Source: a virus. From it: a DNA stretch of 48,967 nt. Below, in pieces: positions 31,193 through 39,358 of this stretch. Under the pieces are notes generated by a model. It saw only the letters and a program-made list of their open reading frames with translations. It did no database searches and was not told where the DNA came from. The position numbers and the translations under genes were made by a program. The DNA lies in IMG/VR virus record IMGVR_UViG_3300025010_000092, positions 1 to 48,967 of that record; one strand, 5' to 3'. Within the stretch, counting starts at the first letter, position 1. Each line of letters starts with the position of its first letter.

Positions 31193-31221
31193 TTTACAAA
31201 TTCAACTTCTTCCTATATAAT
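31193..31221 (+). promoter_or_regulatory. Divergent promoter toward the BRO antirepressor
   Basis: TTTACA (31193-31198), 17-bp spacer, TATAAT (31216-31221). It directs plus-strand transcription through a roughly 220-nt leader to the antirepressor at 31443. The leader contains AAGGT/ACCTT dyad elements near 31339-31355. Confidence 0.65.
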
Positions 31222-31222
31222 G

Positions 31223-31414
31223 ATGAAGGTGATACAAATAAAAAATACAATAAAGAAAGGAAGTGATAAATATTATTCGAGATGGGCCTTGGGATATAGA
31301 TACATAAAGTATACAACAATACAGAAAGGAGAGGGCAAGGTTGGTACTACCTTAAAGGAGTACAAAATTTTAGCATCCATTGCAAGTACAAAATATCAGA
31401 GAATACAAAAATAA
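31223..31414 (+). CDS. Doubtful small leader ORF
   Basis: The frame (MKVIQIKNTIKKGSDKYY, then SRWALGYRYIKYTT, GKVGTTLKEYKILAS) is basic and protein-like. However, its ATGs overlap the -10 box of the promoter at 31193-31221 and no internal start has a ribosome site in frame. It may be a fragment of a former gene or a chance frame in an mRNA leader. Confidence 0.25.
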   Translation: MKVIQIKNTIKKGSDKYYSRWALGYRYIKYTTIQKGEGKVGTTLKEYKILASIASTKYQRIQK

Positions 31415-31442
31415 TTAATTAAAAGAAAGAGGTAATTAAAAC

Positions 31443-32249
31443 ATGACAACAACAATGACAACTGAATTACAAGTATTTACTAGTGAATTATTTGGTCAAT
31501 TAAGAGTAACGCAAATAGATGGTAAACCATACACAGTAGCTAACGATGTCTTAAAAGCTTTAGGTTATTCAGAAGGAGGTTGGAGAACTACATTATCAAG
31601 AAAATGTAAAGGCGTTACAAAGTGTAACGGATTAAAAGTTAATGGAATTGAAGTAAATCTTATTCCAGAAGGCGACATTTATAGACTTATAGCAGGAAGC
31701 AAACTACCTCAAGCTGAAAAGTTCGAATCTTGGGTATTTGATACTGTAATTCCAACAATTCTTAAAACAGGAGGATTTATTGCTAATCCAGAAATAATGA
31801 TCAATACATATTTTAATACTCTAGATGATAATCATAAACAATTATTACTAGGAGTATTTCAAAATGTAAAAGAACAACAAAAGATAATCACAGAACAAAA
31901 ACAAGAAATAGATCATCAATCCAATGTAATTTCTGGTTTAGTTGAAGATATACCTCTTGCATCAAAAAGACAAATCCTTAATCGTGTGGTTATGAAATGC
32001 AGTAATTTTAATGATAGATGGAAGGAATTATATTTTAATTTTGAACAAAAATACCATCTTAAAATAAATGCTAGAATGGAATCTTACAATAAAACTCATA
32101 AATCTAAATTAAGAAGCAAATTAGAATATATTGAGGAAATTGGTATGATAGATGAGTTATTTGCCATTGCTTGTAAATTGTATGAAAACGAGGTGAATGT
32201 ATTAGTACAAGAAATGTATAAATTACATGAAGTTGAGTTTGTGCAATAA
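31443..32249 (+). CDS. BRO-N / ORF6C phage antirepressor
   Basis: 268 residues; ATG 31443 behind AAAGAGGT. Residues about 8-115: BRO-N domain (GQLRVTQIDGKPYTVANDVL, ALGYSEGGWRTTL, LIPEGDIYRLIAGS, WVFDTVIPTILKTGG). Middle coiled coil (KEQQKIITEQKQEIDHQS). C-terminal about 170-255: ORF6C-like (DIPLASKRQILNRVVMKC, RWKELYFNFEQKYHL, LFAIACKLYE). Plus strand, divergent from the HTH gene, ending at a strong terminator. It probably counteracts the phage repressor and favours lytic growth. Confidence 0.85.
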   Translation: MTTTMTTELQVFTSELFGQLRVTQIDGKPYTVANDVLKALGYSEGGWRTTLSRKCKGVTKCNGLKVNGIEVNLIPEGDIYRLIAGSKLPQAEKFESWVFDTVIPTILKTGGFIANPEIMINTYFNTLDDNHKQLLLGVFQNVKEQQKIITEQKQEIDHQSNVISGLVEDIPLASKRQILNRVVMKCSNFNDRWKELYFNFEQKYHLKINARMESYNKTHKSKLRSKLEYIEEIGMIDELFAIACKLYENEVNVLVQEMYKLHEVEFVQ

Positions 32250-32266
32250 GAAATAAATATAATACT

Positions 32267-32297
32267 AAAGAGACTCTATTCCAACTAGAGTCTCTTT
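32267..32297 (+). terminator. Terminator of the antirepressor transcript
   Basis: AAAGAGACTCTA (32267-32278) pairs with TAGAGTCTCTTT (32286-32297), 12 bp, 7-nt loop, then TTTTCTTT on the plus strand. Confidence 0.9.
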
Positions 32298-32445
32298 TCT
32301 TTAATAAAACTCATTCTAATCCCTTAAACAATTCCGACCCATACAATCATACCAACTAACAATTAAAACACAACACAAGCAATCCTCACGCTTGTTAATC
32401 AATATCACAACACAATCATAATATATCCTATAGTAAGATTAAATA

Positions 32446-32474
32446 TCAAAAAGACCCCATATCACAGAGGTCTT
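32446..32474 (-). terminator. Terminator of the Ig-like secreted protein gene
   Basis: AAGACC (32451-32456) pairs with GGTCTT (32469-32474); TTTTT follows on the minus strand. It is 30 bp past the stop at 32504. Between this and 32297 the sequence is A/C-rich with no gene. Confidence 0.6.
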
Positions 32475-32503
32475 AAACACAACCAACAAAACAATTATCA
32501 CAA

Positions 32504-33478
32504 TTATTGTAATCTATTTAATACCAAATCTCCATTAGAATTCCATCTTACAAATTTTAACTTCGTATTATCAACAACTATATCACTTGTTATAATTGTA
32601 CTAGTATTTGTCCATTCACTGAAAGTATAATTATAATACCTGATTTCTTGAATTTTGATTCTAGTTGGACTGCTAAATGTGTAATTTGATTCATATTTCA
32701 AACTAGGTTCAAAATTAGGTAAATAATATATATGTTCCACTGTACCATCATTGAAAAATTCAAATGATGTCCTTTTAGTATCAGTCATCCATTTTCCTAA
32801 AACCAATCTTTGAGTATCTTGAATTGTAGGTTCTGGATTTACAACTGTAACATTAGCAATTGCTTTAATAGTAGTTGATTCAGCAATTCTACCACTTACA
32901 GTAAATGTACCTACAGAATCATATTGACTAGTTAATGGAGTAACCCAAGTAACATTAACATTTTTTGTTGTTCTATTACTCATTGTTGCTACAACTTGAT
33001 TAGGTAGTATAGGAGCTGTCCCTGCTGTAGTAGTTACGCTAACAGTTGCAATAGAAGTGATAGTAGGAATTGGAGCAGTTTTTACAGTTACAATACATTT
33101 AGCTGTTTTCTTACCATCTACTGTAGTTGCTGTGATAGTTGCTTTACCTGCTTTAATTCCAGTTATTAATCCTTCTGAGTTAATTGTAGCTATTTTAGTA
33201 TTGCTTGATTTCCAAGTAACTGACTGATTTGTTGCATTTGAAGGGGATATAGTAGGAATAAGTGTTGTGGTTGAACTTGTGTTTAAGGTTATTGTTTTGC
33301 AATTTAGTGTTACTTTTGTTGGTTTTATTGATGTAGTTGATAGAAGGGATTGTTGTGATATTTGTTGATTTGGGTTTAAACTAGCCTCTGATGCTAATGT
33401 AGGTGTTGTTAGGATAGGGGTAAGTAATAAGGACAGGGATAATGTGATTGTGGAAATTGTGGTTAATAGTTTTTTCAT
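32504..33478 (-). CDS. Secreted bacterial Ig-like (Big_2) protein
   Basis: 324 residues from ATG 33478 (GGAGG 6 nt before). A clear signal peptide: MKKLLTTISTITLSLSLLL, then a Thr/Pro stretch and a cut site near LASEA (about 31). Residues about 50-135: Big_2 domain (TKVTLNCKTITLNTSSTT, SVTWKSSNTKIATINSEG, ITGIKAGKATITATT). About 145-215: a second Ig-like unit of the Big_4 type (TAPILPNQVVATMSNRTT, VGTFTVSGRI). The C-terminal 100 residues (VLGKWMTDTKRTSFEFFNDG) look lipocalin-like. With its own promoter and terminator it is probably a lysogen-expressed surface or secreted protein; a late adhesin is the alternative. Confidence 0.8.
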   Translation of the reverse strand: MKKLLTTISTITLSLSLLLTPILTTPTLASEASLNPNQQISQQSLLSTTSIKPTKVTLNCKTITLNTSSTTTLIPTISPSNATNQSVTWKSSNTKIATINSEGLITGIKAGKATITATTVDGKKTAKCIVTVKTAPIPTITSIATVSVTTTAGTAPILPNQVVATMSNRTTKNVNVTWVTPLTSQYDSVGTFTVSGRIAESTTIKAIANVTVVNPEPTIQDTQRLVLGKWMTDTKRTSFEFFNDGTVEHIYYLPNFEPSLKYESNYTFSSPTRIKIQEIRYYNYTFSEWTNTSTIITSDIVVDNTKLKFVRWNSNGDLVLNRLQ

Positions 33479-33519
33479 ATATGTTTCCTCCATTTACTTT
33501 TAATTACTTATCTGTAAGT

Positions 33520-33548
33520 AGTATATATGAAAAAGGAGTAAAATACAA
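33520..33548 (-). promoter_or_regulatory. Promoter of the Ig-like secreted protein gene
   Basis: Minus strand TTGTAT (33543-33548), 17-bp spacer, TATACT (33520-33525), 42 bp upstream of the ATG. Confidence 0.55.
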
Positions 33549-33637
33549 TGAATTTAATATGATTTGTTTCGACAAATAATTATTTATTGGTTTGATGTTG
33601 TTTGATTAGAGATGATAATTTAACAAAGTAAAAAATA

Positions 33638-34411
33638 TCAACGCTTTTTAAGATTTAATAAAGAAATAATAAACTCTTTACCATTTTCAGTAATTAGTAT
33701 TTGATTATATTTATAACCTTGTTGATTTATATTTTCTTTTCCGTTAATAAAATAACCATCACTTATATATTTTTCGTTTATGTAAAATGAATTATTTTCA
33801 TGTTTGAATATATTCTTAAATTCTAAAACCTTATATAGTCCACTTCTAGAAAAATCTATTATATATCCATCTGCTATCAATTCTTCCACTATTGACACAC
33901 AATTTAACATTGTATTTAACTTCTTTTTCTTAGGAGTAGTATTTACGACAACAGTAGATTTAATATTTATTTTTGCTTTAGGTTTTAATTCTTTAGGTTT
34001 CTTATTTGGTAAAACCCCATTAAACGCTATTAATCTTTTTAAGTATATTGAATCAACTTTAGCACTTAAAATAACTCTTGCTCCACTCAACACTTTTTCA
34101 ACCGTATTTTCAATGTTATAACCGTTTGTTATGGAATTATATTTATTAATATATGTACCTTCTACATATATTAATTGCATTGTTGTTTTGTATTGTGTTT
34201 GTTGATTTTTTACCTCTTCTACTATATCAAATGTAAAATTATTTTTACCGTAAGTATTCCAATCTCTTTGGAGTTTATAACTGTGGTGTTTATTGCTACT
34301 TAAATCTTCTATATGCACTTCCCATCGTTTTTCTATATCGTTACTCTCTCCCATATACACTTTCCCATTTGCTTTACATTCAATTTTATAAATTCCTCTT
34401 GTCTTTTCCAT
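33638..34411 (-). CDS. GIY-YIG nuclease fused to a KilA-C-like C-terminal domain
   Basis: 257 residues; ATG 34411 behind AAAAGGACG. GIY-YIG core: RGIYKIECKANGKVYMGES with GIY at 6-8, YMG at 19-21 and Arg29, then WNTYGKNNFTFDIVEEV and a VEGTYINKY acidic helix. A basic linker (KKPKELKPKAKINIKS) follows. The C-terminal about 90 residues (CVSIVEELIADGYIIDF, ISDGYFINGKENINQQGYKY, ILITENGKEFIISLL) resemble the winged-helix KilA-C/antirepressor C-terminal domain. Either a homing nuclease using a borrowed DNA-binding domain or a regulator with nuclease activity. It is preceded by a branched terminator. Confidence 0.7.
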   Translation of the reverse strand: MEKTRGIYKIECKANGKVYMGESNDIEKRWEVHIEDLSSNKHHSYKLQRDWNTYGKNNFTFDIVEEVKNQQTQYKTTMQLIYVEGTYINKYNSITNGYNIENTVEKVLSGARVILSAKVDSIYLKRLIAFNGVLPNKKPKELKPKAKINIKSTVVVNTTPKKKKLNTMLNCVSIVEELIADGYIIDFSRSGLYKVLEFKNIFKHENNSFYINEKYISDGYFINGKENINQQGYKYNQILITENGKEFIISLLNLKKR

Positions 34412-34475
34412 TTTTACACGTCCTTTTCTTTTTTTTTATTATTTTTGTTCTATATTTTTGTCCTTTTAGTAATAT

Positions 34476-34545
34476 AAAAAACTAAATGGCAAAGGAAAGG
34501 ACACCTTCTTTTTAATGGATGATCAGTCCATTAAGCCATTTAGTT
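34476..34545 (-). terminator. Branched terminator upstream of the GIY-YIG/KilA-C gene
   Basis: Outer stem AACTAAATGGC (34480-34490) / GCCATTTAGTT (34535-34545), 11 bp, encloses TTAATGGA / TCCATTAA (34512-34519/34527-34534) and a weaker helix (34491-34510). On the minus strand TTTTTT follows. Same architecture as the element at 26396-26463: outer stem, two hairpins, U-run. Confidence 0.7.
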
Positions 34546-34673
34546 AAAATTATCAAATCTGATGTAAAATATTAGAATCGTCAAGGTTGGGTGATTCTCT
34601 CAAAGTGTTGCTATATAAGCATATTTCCAAATATCAATAATCATATCAAAAGTTAGTTTTCTGGGATTGAGAT

Positions 34674-34702
34674 AAGATGCACTTATTAACTAAATGCATC
34701 TT
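34674..34702 (-). terminator. Weak hairpin overlapping the integrase stop
   Basis: AAGATGCA (34674-34681) pairs with TGCATCTT (34695-34702), 13-nt loop; a short TTATCT follows on the minus strand. It spans the last codons and stop (34686-34688) of the recombinase gene. Confidence 0.35.
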
Positions 34703-35702
34703 CAACATCGTCTGAATTATCTCTAATCACATAAATCTCACTAGTTGCCGAGCTGACATGGCCTAGTAAAGCCTGCACAGATTTTATATTTTTCCCTTCA
34801 TGAATTACAAGGTTCGTAGCCCGTTGTTCTCTTAGTTGGTGAGGATGTACTCTTCTATTTATAACTTTGCTAAAATCATCCTTGCACCAATCATTAAATA
34901 ATCCTTCTCCTGCTTGCTGATATTTTCCATCTCTCTTAATTGCGAACACATAAGGGCAATCATCATTTCCTCTAACTTCTAACCACTTATTAATTGCATC
35001 TAAAGCCTCTTTGGAGAATTGTAATTTTCTAATTTTACCAATAACTCCTTTACCTTTACAGCGAATCTCAGACGTAGTATAAAATGTAATTGTATTTATT
35101 TCTTCTGTTCCATCTTCATTTTTAATAATCTTTTCCTTAATTATAGGAGGATAATCAACTACTTCTTTAAGTAACTGTCTCGACTCTGCTCTTCTACAGC
35201 CTGTCGAATAAGTAAAATGTAAATATGCCAATTTTTGCCATTGTTCACGGTCTTCAAGATTTTTCAAAAGTAATTCCCATTCTTCTGCATTCATTGGTTG
35301 TTTTACATGTAAGTCATTAGACGGAGGTGCTGTTATTTTCTTAGTTATGAAGTTTTTGAAGGTAGGATGTTCATCTTCGTAATATGTAATTATATATCCA
35401 TTTAGAGAACTGATTGCTGCACGTTTTAATCTAACTCCTGAAGATGACATGCCCCTTCTTACAAGGAAATTTTGATATTTTAGAAAATCTCTGCTTTTAA
35501 TTTCTAATAGAGATTTATCATCACAATGCTCATAAACCCAAAAAAAGAAAATCCTGAGCGCGGAAAAATATTGACGAAGTGTTTTTGGACTAAGTGAAGT
35601 TGATTCTTCTAGAAATTCTGTAGTGATTGTTCTATTAAATTTATTAAGTTTTTGCCATTGTTCTTCTGTAACCGTAGGGAGTTTGTCTGCAATTTCTGCC
35701 AT
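34686..35702 (-). CDS. Tyrosine recombinase (phage integrase / XerCD-like)
   Basis: 338 residues from ATG 35702 (AAAGGAAGTG upstream, spacing somewhat long); the frame is open to 35783. N-terminal core-binding SAM-like domain (LSPKTLRQYFSALRIFFFWV). Catalytic domain: GCRRAES (Arg170), a Lys-bearing hairpin KGKGVIGKIRKL, HPHQLREQRA (His288, Arg291), LLGHVSSATSEIY (His315, Tyr324). All catalytic positions are present, so it should be active. It is either the phage integrase or, if the genome is a plasmid prophage, a dimer resolvase. No att core was identified next to it. The upstream neighbour is a homing endonuclease inserted between RusA and this gene. Confidence 0.85.
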   Translation of the reverse strand: MAEIADKLPTVTEEQWQKLNKFNRTITTEFLEESTSLSPKTLRQYFSALRIFFFWVYEHCDDKSLLEIKSRDFLKYQNFLVRRGMSSSGVRLKRAAISSLNGYIITYYEDEHPTFKNFITKKITAPPSNDLHVKQPMNAEEWELLLKNLEDREQWQKLAYLHFTYSTGCRRAESRQLLKEVVDYPPIIKEKIIKNEDGTEEINTITFYTTSEIRCKGKGVIGKIRKLQFSKEALDAINKWLEVRGNDDCPYVFAIKRDGKYQQAGEGLFNDWCKDDFSKVINRRVHPHQLREQRATNLVIHEGKNIKSVQALLGHVSSATSEIYVIRDNSDDVEDAFS

Positions 35703-35767
35703 TGGTTTATAGTCACTTCCTTTATTTATATATTTATTTATATATTTATTACTAATTAAATATTTTA

Positions 35768-37647
35768 TTATAAGTATTCCCAAACCATCTTTTCGCCTGT
35801 TTCTGGATATTTACCTGCTGATTTCTTTCTATTACTAGGGGTACAACATTCTGTAATATTAGATTTTTTGATTCCATATTTCATTGAAGCTTCAGAAATG
35901 CTATTAAAAATTTCATTAGTTGTTACACATCTTATTTTTCTTCCACGAGGATTTAGTGATTTATTTATTCTATCTTCAATTTCATTCTCAGTTTTTGTAA
36001 TATATTCATTATAATACATCCAAACCAATGGCTCATTAGTCTTAGGATTTTTCCTGCAGACATAAGTTTATTTTTACAACAAGAAGATATTCCAGATGGA
36101 TTAGTATTGTATTTTTGTGATGCATCTGAGTTATTATTAAAAACTTCTTTAGTTGTCAAACATATTATTTTCTTATCTTGACCATTGCTTAATATATTTT
36201 TAATTTGTTCTTCTGTTTTTAAAATAAATTCGTCATAAAACATCCATACCATAACTTGACCGTTATCTGGGTGTTTACCTGCTGATTTGTTTTCCTTTTT
36301 ACGACAACATGCAGATATACTTGTTTTTTCAATATTATATATACTACTAGAATCTAAAATACTATCAAAAATTTCATTTGTTGTTAAACATACCACTTTT
36401 TTATGTTGATATTCTTTGTTTTTCATTGCTTTTTTGCCATTATAATCACACCAACTCAATGTAACTCCTTGTTTCAAATATCTGATCACCGTAGTTCTAT
36501 CAACTTTTAATTGAATAGCTATTTTTAATGTTTCATTTATACCACTATTCCATAAATCGCAAACCACTTTAACTAGACTTTTACAAGCATATCCATGACA
36601 CTTTAACCAGTTAATATCTGATTCTTTGAAATTCAGTAATTTAGGTAATTCTGATATTAATATATTATTTTTTATTAAATTTAATTCTGACTTACTACAA
36701 TCAATTCTGATAACTTTAATGTCATGTTCTCTACACAATCTATCTTTTTCATTGTCAATAAATTTACTCTCTTCTTTTGTTTGTCCACTCATATTATTAT
36801 CTTTCAAATGGAATGACCCATCCATTTCAATACCATATTCTTTACCATTTAATACAAAATAACCATCTAAACGTCCTTTGCTTAATTTCCCTTTAAACTC
36901 ATATACCAACCAATCAAATGTTTTTTCTGTTTCAAAGTCTTTAATCTTTTTCAAATGCATTATTTGTTTTAAAAACCCAAACATAAATTTGTTCGGATAA
37001 CTCATTCCATCTGAACATTGACACCCTAACCCTTTAGTTAACCAATCGTAAATATTTTTTTCTTTTTCACATCCACATTCAGGGCGTCTTAGAAGAATCT
37101 TTTTACGAGAACCTATGGAATATTTTAACCCGTCTTCTTTGTTCACTAAATAATTTAATTTATGTGGATGAGTTATTGATATTGAATTACATTGATGACA
37201 ATTAATATTAGATTGTTTTCCACTTGTAAATGTATTAATATTTTTTTGTTCAGAAATATGTTCTTGGTGTTTTAAACATTTAAACCAACATAATTTATTT
37301 GAACCATGACTTATATCTTTAGGACTAATAGGATTACCATCTCTATCTATATTTTTTTCATAATCCCATCGTGCTAATATTCTATCTGTTTCTTCTTTAG
37401 ATAAATTTAAGTAGCACCATTCAAAGAAAGATATCCATTTTTTATATCCTGCTTTTGCACAATTAATACAGTAGTACCTTCCGTCTTCTTTTACACACTT
37501 TTTATAATCTACCCATTTTACATTCGTTAATTTTTTGTCACACGCATCGCACTTAATTTCTACATTTGCCTTTGAATTAGCATCTAAATCTTCTACTTTT
37601 ACTACTTCACCATTTTTGCGTGTAATTTCTTTTGTTATTAAACCCAT
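35768..37647 (-). pseudogene. VSR-like homing endonuclease with NUMOD1 repeats, frame broken in an A5 run
   Basis: ATG 37647 starts 1 nt after the RusA stop (MGLITKEITRKNGE). Zinc module: VEIKCDACDKKL and YYCINCAK; then WFKCLKHQEH, CHQC units. Nuclease: GRLDGYFVL, GIEMDGSFHL, then EKDRLCREHDIKVIRIDC, the E-D-x-H VSR-like site. An HTH (TLKIAIQLKVDRTTVIRYL) precedes three NUMOD1-like repeats (VVCLTTNEIFDSI..., IICLTTKEVFNNN..., IRCVTTNEIFNSI...), each with CC and SAGK...VWM. The second repeat loses frame at 36048-36052: reading AAAAA as six As restores AGKNPKTNEPLVWMYYNEY and joins the last 86 codons. Nuclease and two repeats remain intact, so it may still function. Confidence 0.75.
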
Positions 37648-37648
37648 A

Positions 37649-38251
37649 TTAAACCACCACAACTTTAGATAATTCTTTAAATTTACTACAAACTAAACCT
37701 ACAATTTCATCTTGAATTCTTCCTTCAACTGCTTTATTTAAAATACTACAATTATTTTTATATCGTTTACATCCGATGCAATTAGATTTAAATTCTTCTA
37801 ATTGATTGACTGTAGGAAATATTCCTACATAGTCAACAGGATAAATGGTGATATCTATATGTGAATTTTTAGAATCATAATAGATGCCATTCACTCGTTC
37901 GCATGTTGTATTGTCGTCTAACCATATTAATTGTGTCTCAGTAATTGAATCCAAAAGCAATTTGAAATAATTGTTTGCATCTTTATCAATTCTGTCAAAA
38001 TAAAAAACGCAGTCAACGTAAAAATGCTGTGTCTTATTAGGTGTTAAATTCCATCCTTGAATATTTACTTCATCTTTTATATATTTTATAAAATCTTTCT
38101 TATACTTCTTTGCTTCTGCAGTTTCATATAAAGTTGACATTGCTTTTGGCTTACCTCCAACATATGTAATAAAACTCCTGATTTTTATGTAGTGATTTAC
38201 GCTGACAGGGATAGGGGATACTAATTTTAAAATATTATTAATATTAAACAC
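37649..38251 (-). CDS. rusA: RusA-family Holliday junction resolvase
   Basis: Up to 200 residues. Core: VSPIPVSVNHYIKI (11-24), a helical segment, strand FYVDCVFYF then DRIDKDANNYFKLLLDSIT (Asp86, Asp89, Asp91) and IWLDDNTTCERV (Asp112, Asp113), the RusA acidic cluster, ending HIDITIYP. A Cys-containing extension follows (CIGCKRYKNNC, then C188). Start is uncertain: GTG 38251 overlaps the ribosome site (AAAGGAAGG), while the codon at ideal spacing (38242) is ATT. The enzyme would resolve branched replication or recombination intermediates before packaging. It is directly followed by a homing endonuclease. Confidence 0.8.
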   Translation of the reverse strand: MFNINNILKLVSPIPVSVNHYIKIRSFITYVGGKPKAMSTLYETAEAKKYKKDFIKYIKDEVNIQGWNLTPNKTQHFYVDCVFYFDRIDKDANNYFKLLLDSITETQLIWLDDNTTCERVNGIYYDSKNSHIDITIYPVDYVGIFPTVNQLEEFKSNCIGCKRYKNNCSILNKAVEGRIQDEIVGLVCSKFKELSKVVVV

Positions 38252-38351
38252 CTTCCTTTATTTTTAATTGAATTCCTTTATATGTACGCTTTAATTTACC
38301 TTCCTCTGATAAATTCACATGAAATTTGCTATATGGTTTTTCTTTGCTATC
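38244..38351 (-). pseudogene. 35-codon remnant upstream of rusA
   Basis: A frame from just after TAA (38352-38354) to TAA (38244-38246) reads as protein-like sequence (PYSKFHVNLSEEGKLKRTYK, then GIQLKIKEGV) but has no start codon with a ribosome site. It looks like the C-terminus of a deleted gene, whose stop overlaps the rusA translation-initiation region. Parent family not recognised. Confidence 0.4.
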
Positions 38352-38370
38352 TTAATTCACTCCATATCAA

Positions 38371-38408
38371 AACAAAGGCACAACCAAATATCTGATTATG
38401 CCTTTGTT
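38371..38408 (-). terminator. Terminator after the ORF6N antirepressor gene
   Basis: AACAAAGGCA (38371-38380) pairs exactly with TGCCTTTGTT (38399-38408), 18-nt loop. On the minus strand a short TTTT occurs just after the stem. Confidence 0.65.
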
Positions 38409-38453
38409 ATAATTTATTTATTTATTACTATAAACAACTAATAAATCTATATA

Positions 38454-39320
38454 CTATCTCAACTTCTTAATTACACTCTCATCAATAGCAATTCTCTTAG
38501 CCTTCTTCAACTCTTTAATAGATTTCTCTGCCCTAACTGGTTCAACTTTATTAGGATATTCCTTAACTAAATCTCTATAAATTTCTCTCCAAGTATATCC
38601 TTTCTTACACATCCAATGTATCTCATCTTCTACTTCTCTAATTATGGATAAATCTTGAGTTGATAGAAAATCTCTAAGATTGTCTTGCTGTTTCAAATCC
38701 AAGTATTCTTTTATTTCTTTTGCGTACATGCCAAACAAAATATCATATGTTAAATTTGTCAAAGAGGCATATGTGCTTCTATTATTAGGCAATTCTCCAT
38801 TTTGTATAAAAGTTGATATTGAAGATGTTTCTCTATTTCTTCTAATAGTCCCATCTTTTCTAACAACTAATTGTTCTAACTCTTTTTGAGTGAGATATAT
38901 TATTGATTCTTGAGATCCTTTCAATTTAAAATAATCTCTAACAACTATTTTGTATTGTTTCATTGCCAATTCTGAATCAAGTAATTTCAGTAAAGTTGTA
39001 TATCCTTGTTGGGATAAAAGGTATATATTTTTAGAATTAGCTATAGATTGCTTATTAAATCCCAATTCTAAAAGTGAGTCGTTTGAACCGACCGACTTTT
39101 TCAAATCAATATAATCAATTCCAAATTTAAAATATCCATTATTTAGATTCTTATTTATTAATTCGTTTACATGTTTTAATTGCTTATCATGAATAATTGC
39201 AACTGTCTTTGCTAACATAACTTTTTGATTATCACTAAATCCACCATAAATATTAGGAATATCTACACCACAAACTTTTGTCTTGCCTTTAATCATTAAC
39301 ACATTATTGTTTTCCATCAT
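38454..39320 (-). CDS. ORF6N-domain antirepressor
   Basis: 288 residues from ATG 39320 (AGAAGGA 8 nt before). The frame extends to 39380 but would then overlap the upstream gene. N-terminal ORF6N domain: VDIPNIYGGFSDNQKVML, AKTVAIIHDKQLKHVNELIN, FKFGIDYIDL, NIYLLSQQGYTTLLKLL. C-terminal part: helical, with RKDGTIRRNRETSS, a region YDILFGMYAKEIKEYLDL and a basic tail KELKKAKRIAIDESVIKKLR. The 5' end shares GAAAGAAGGAAT...ATGATGGAAAA with the BRO/RusA gene at 2545. Likely function: antirepression by binding repressor or DNA. Confidence 0.8.
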   Translation of the reverse strand: MMENNNVLMIKGKTKVCGVDIPNIYGGFSDNQKVMLAKTVAIIHDKQLKHVNELINKNLNNGYFKFGIDYIDLKKSVGSNDSLLELGFNKQSIANSKNIYLLSQQGYTTLLKLLDSELAMKQYKIVVRDYFKLKGSQESIIYLTQKELEQLVVRKDGTIRRNRETSSISTFIQNGELPNNRSTYASLTNLTYDILFGMYAKEIKEYLDLKQQDNLRDFLSTQDLSIIREVEDEIHWMCKKGYTWREIYRDLVKEYPNKVEPVRAEKSIKELKKAKRIAIDESVIKKLR

Positions 39321-39358
39321 TATATTATTCCTTCTTTCATATTTATTTTTCACCAATA

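Noticed and set aside
35720-35765. AT repeat TATTTATATATTTAT as attachment core
   Set aside because: Simple low-complexity AT sequence upstream of the recombinase; no second copy in the window to support an att site.
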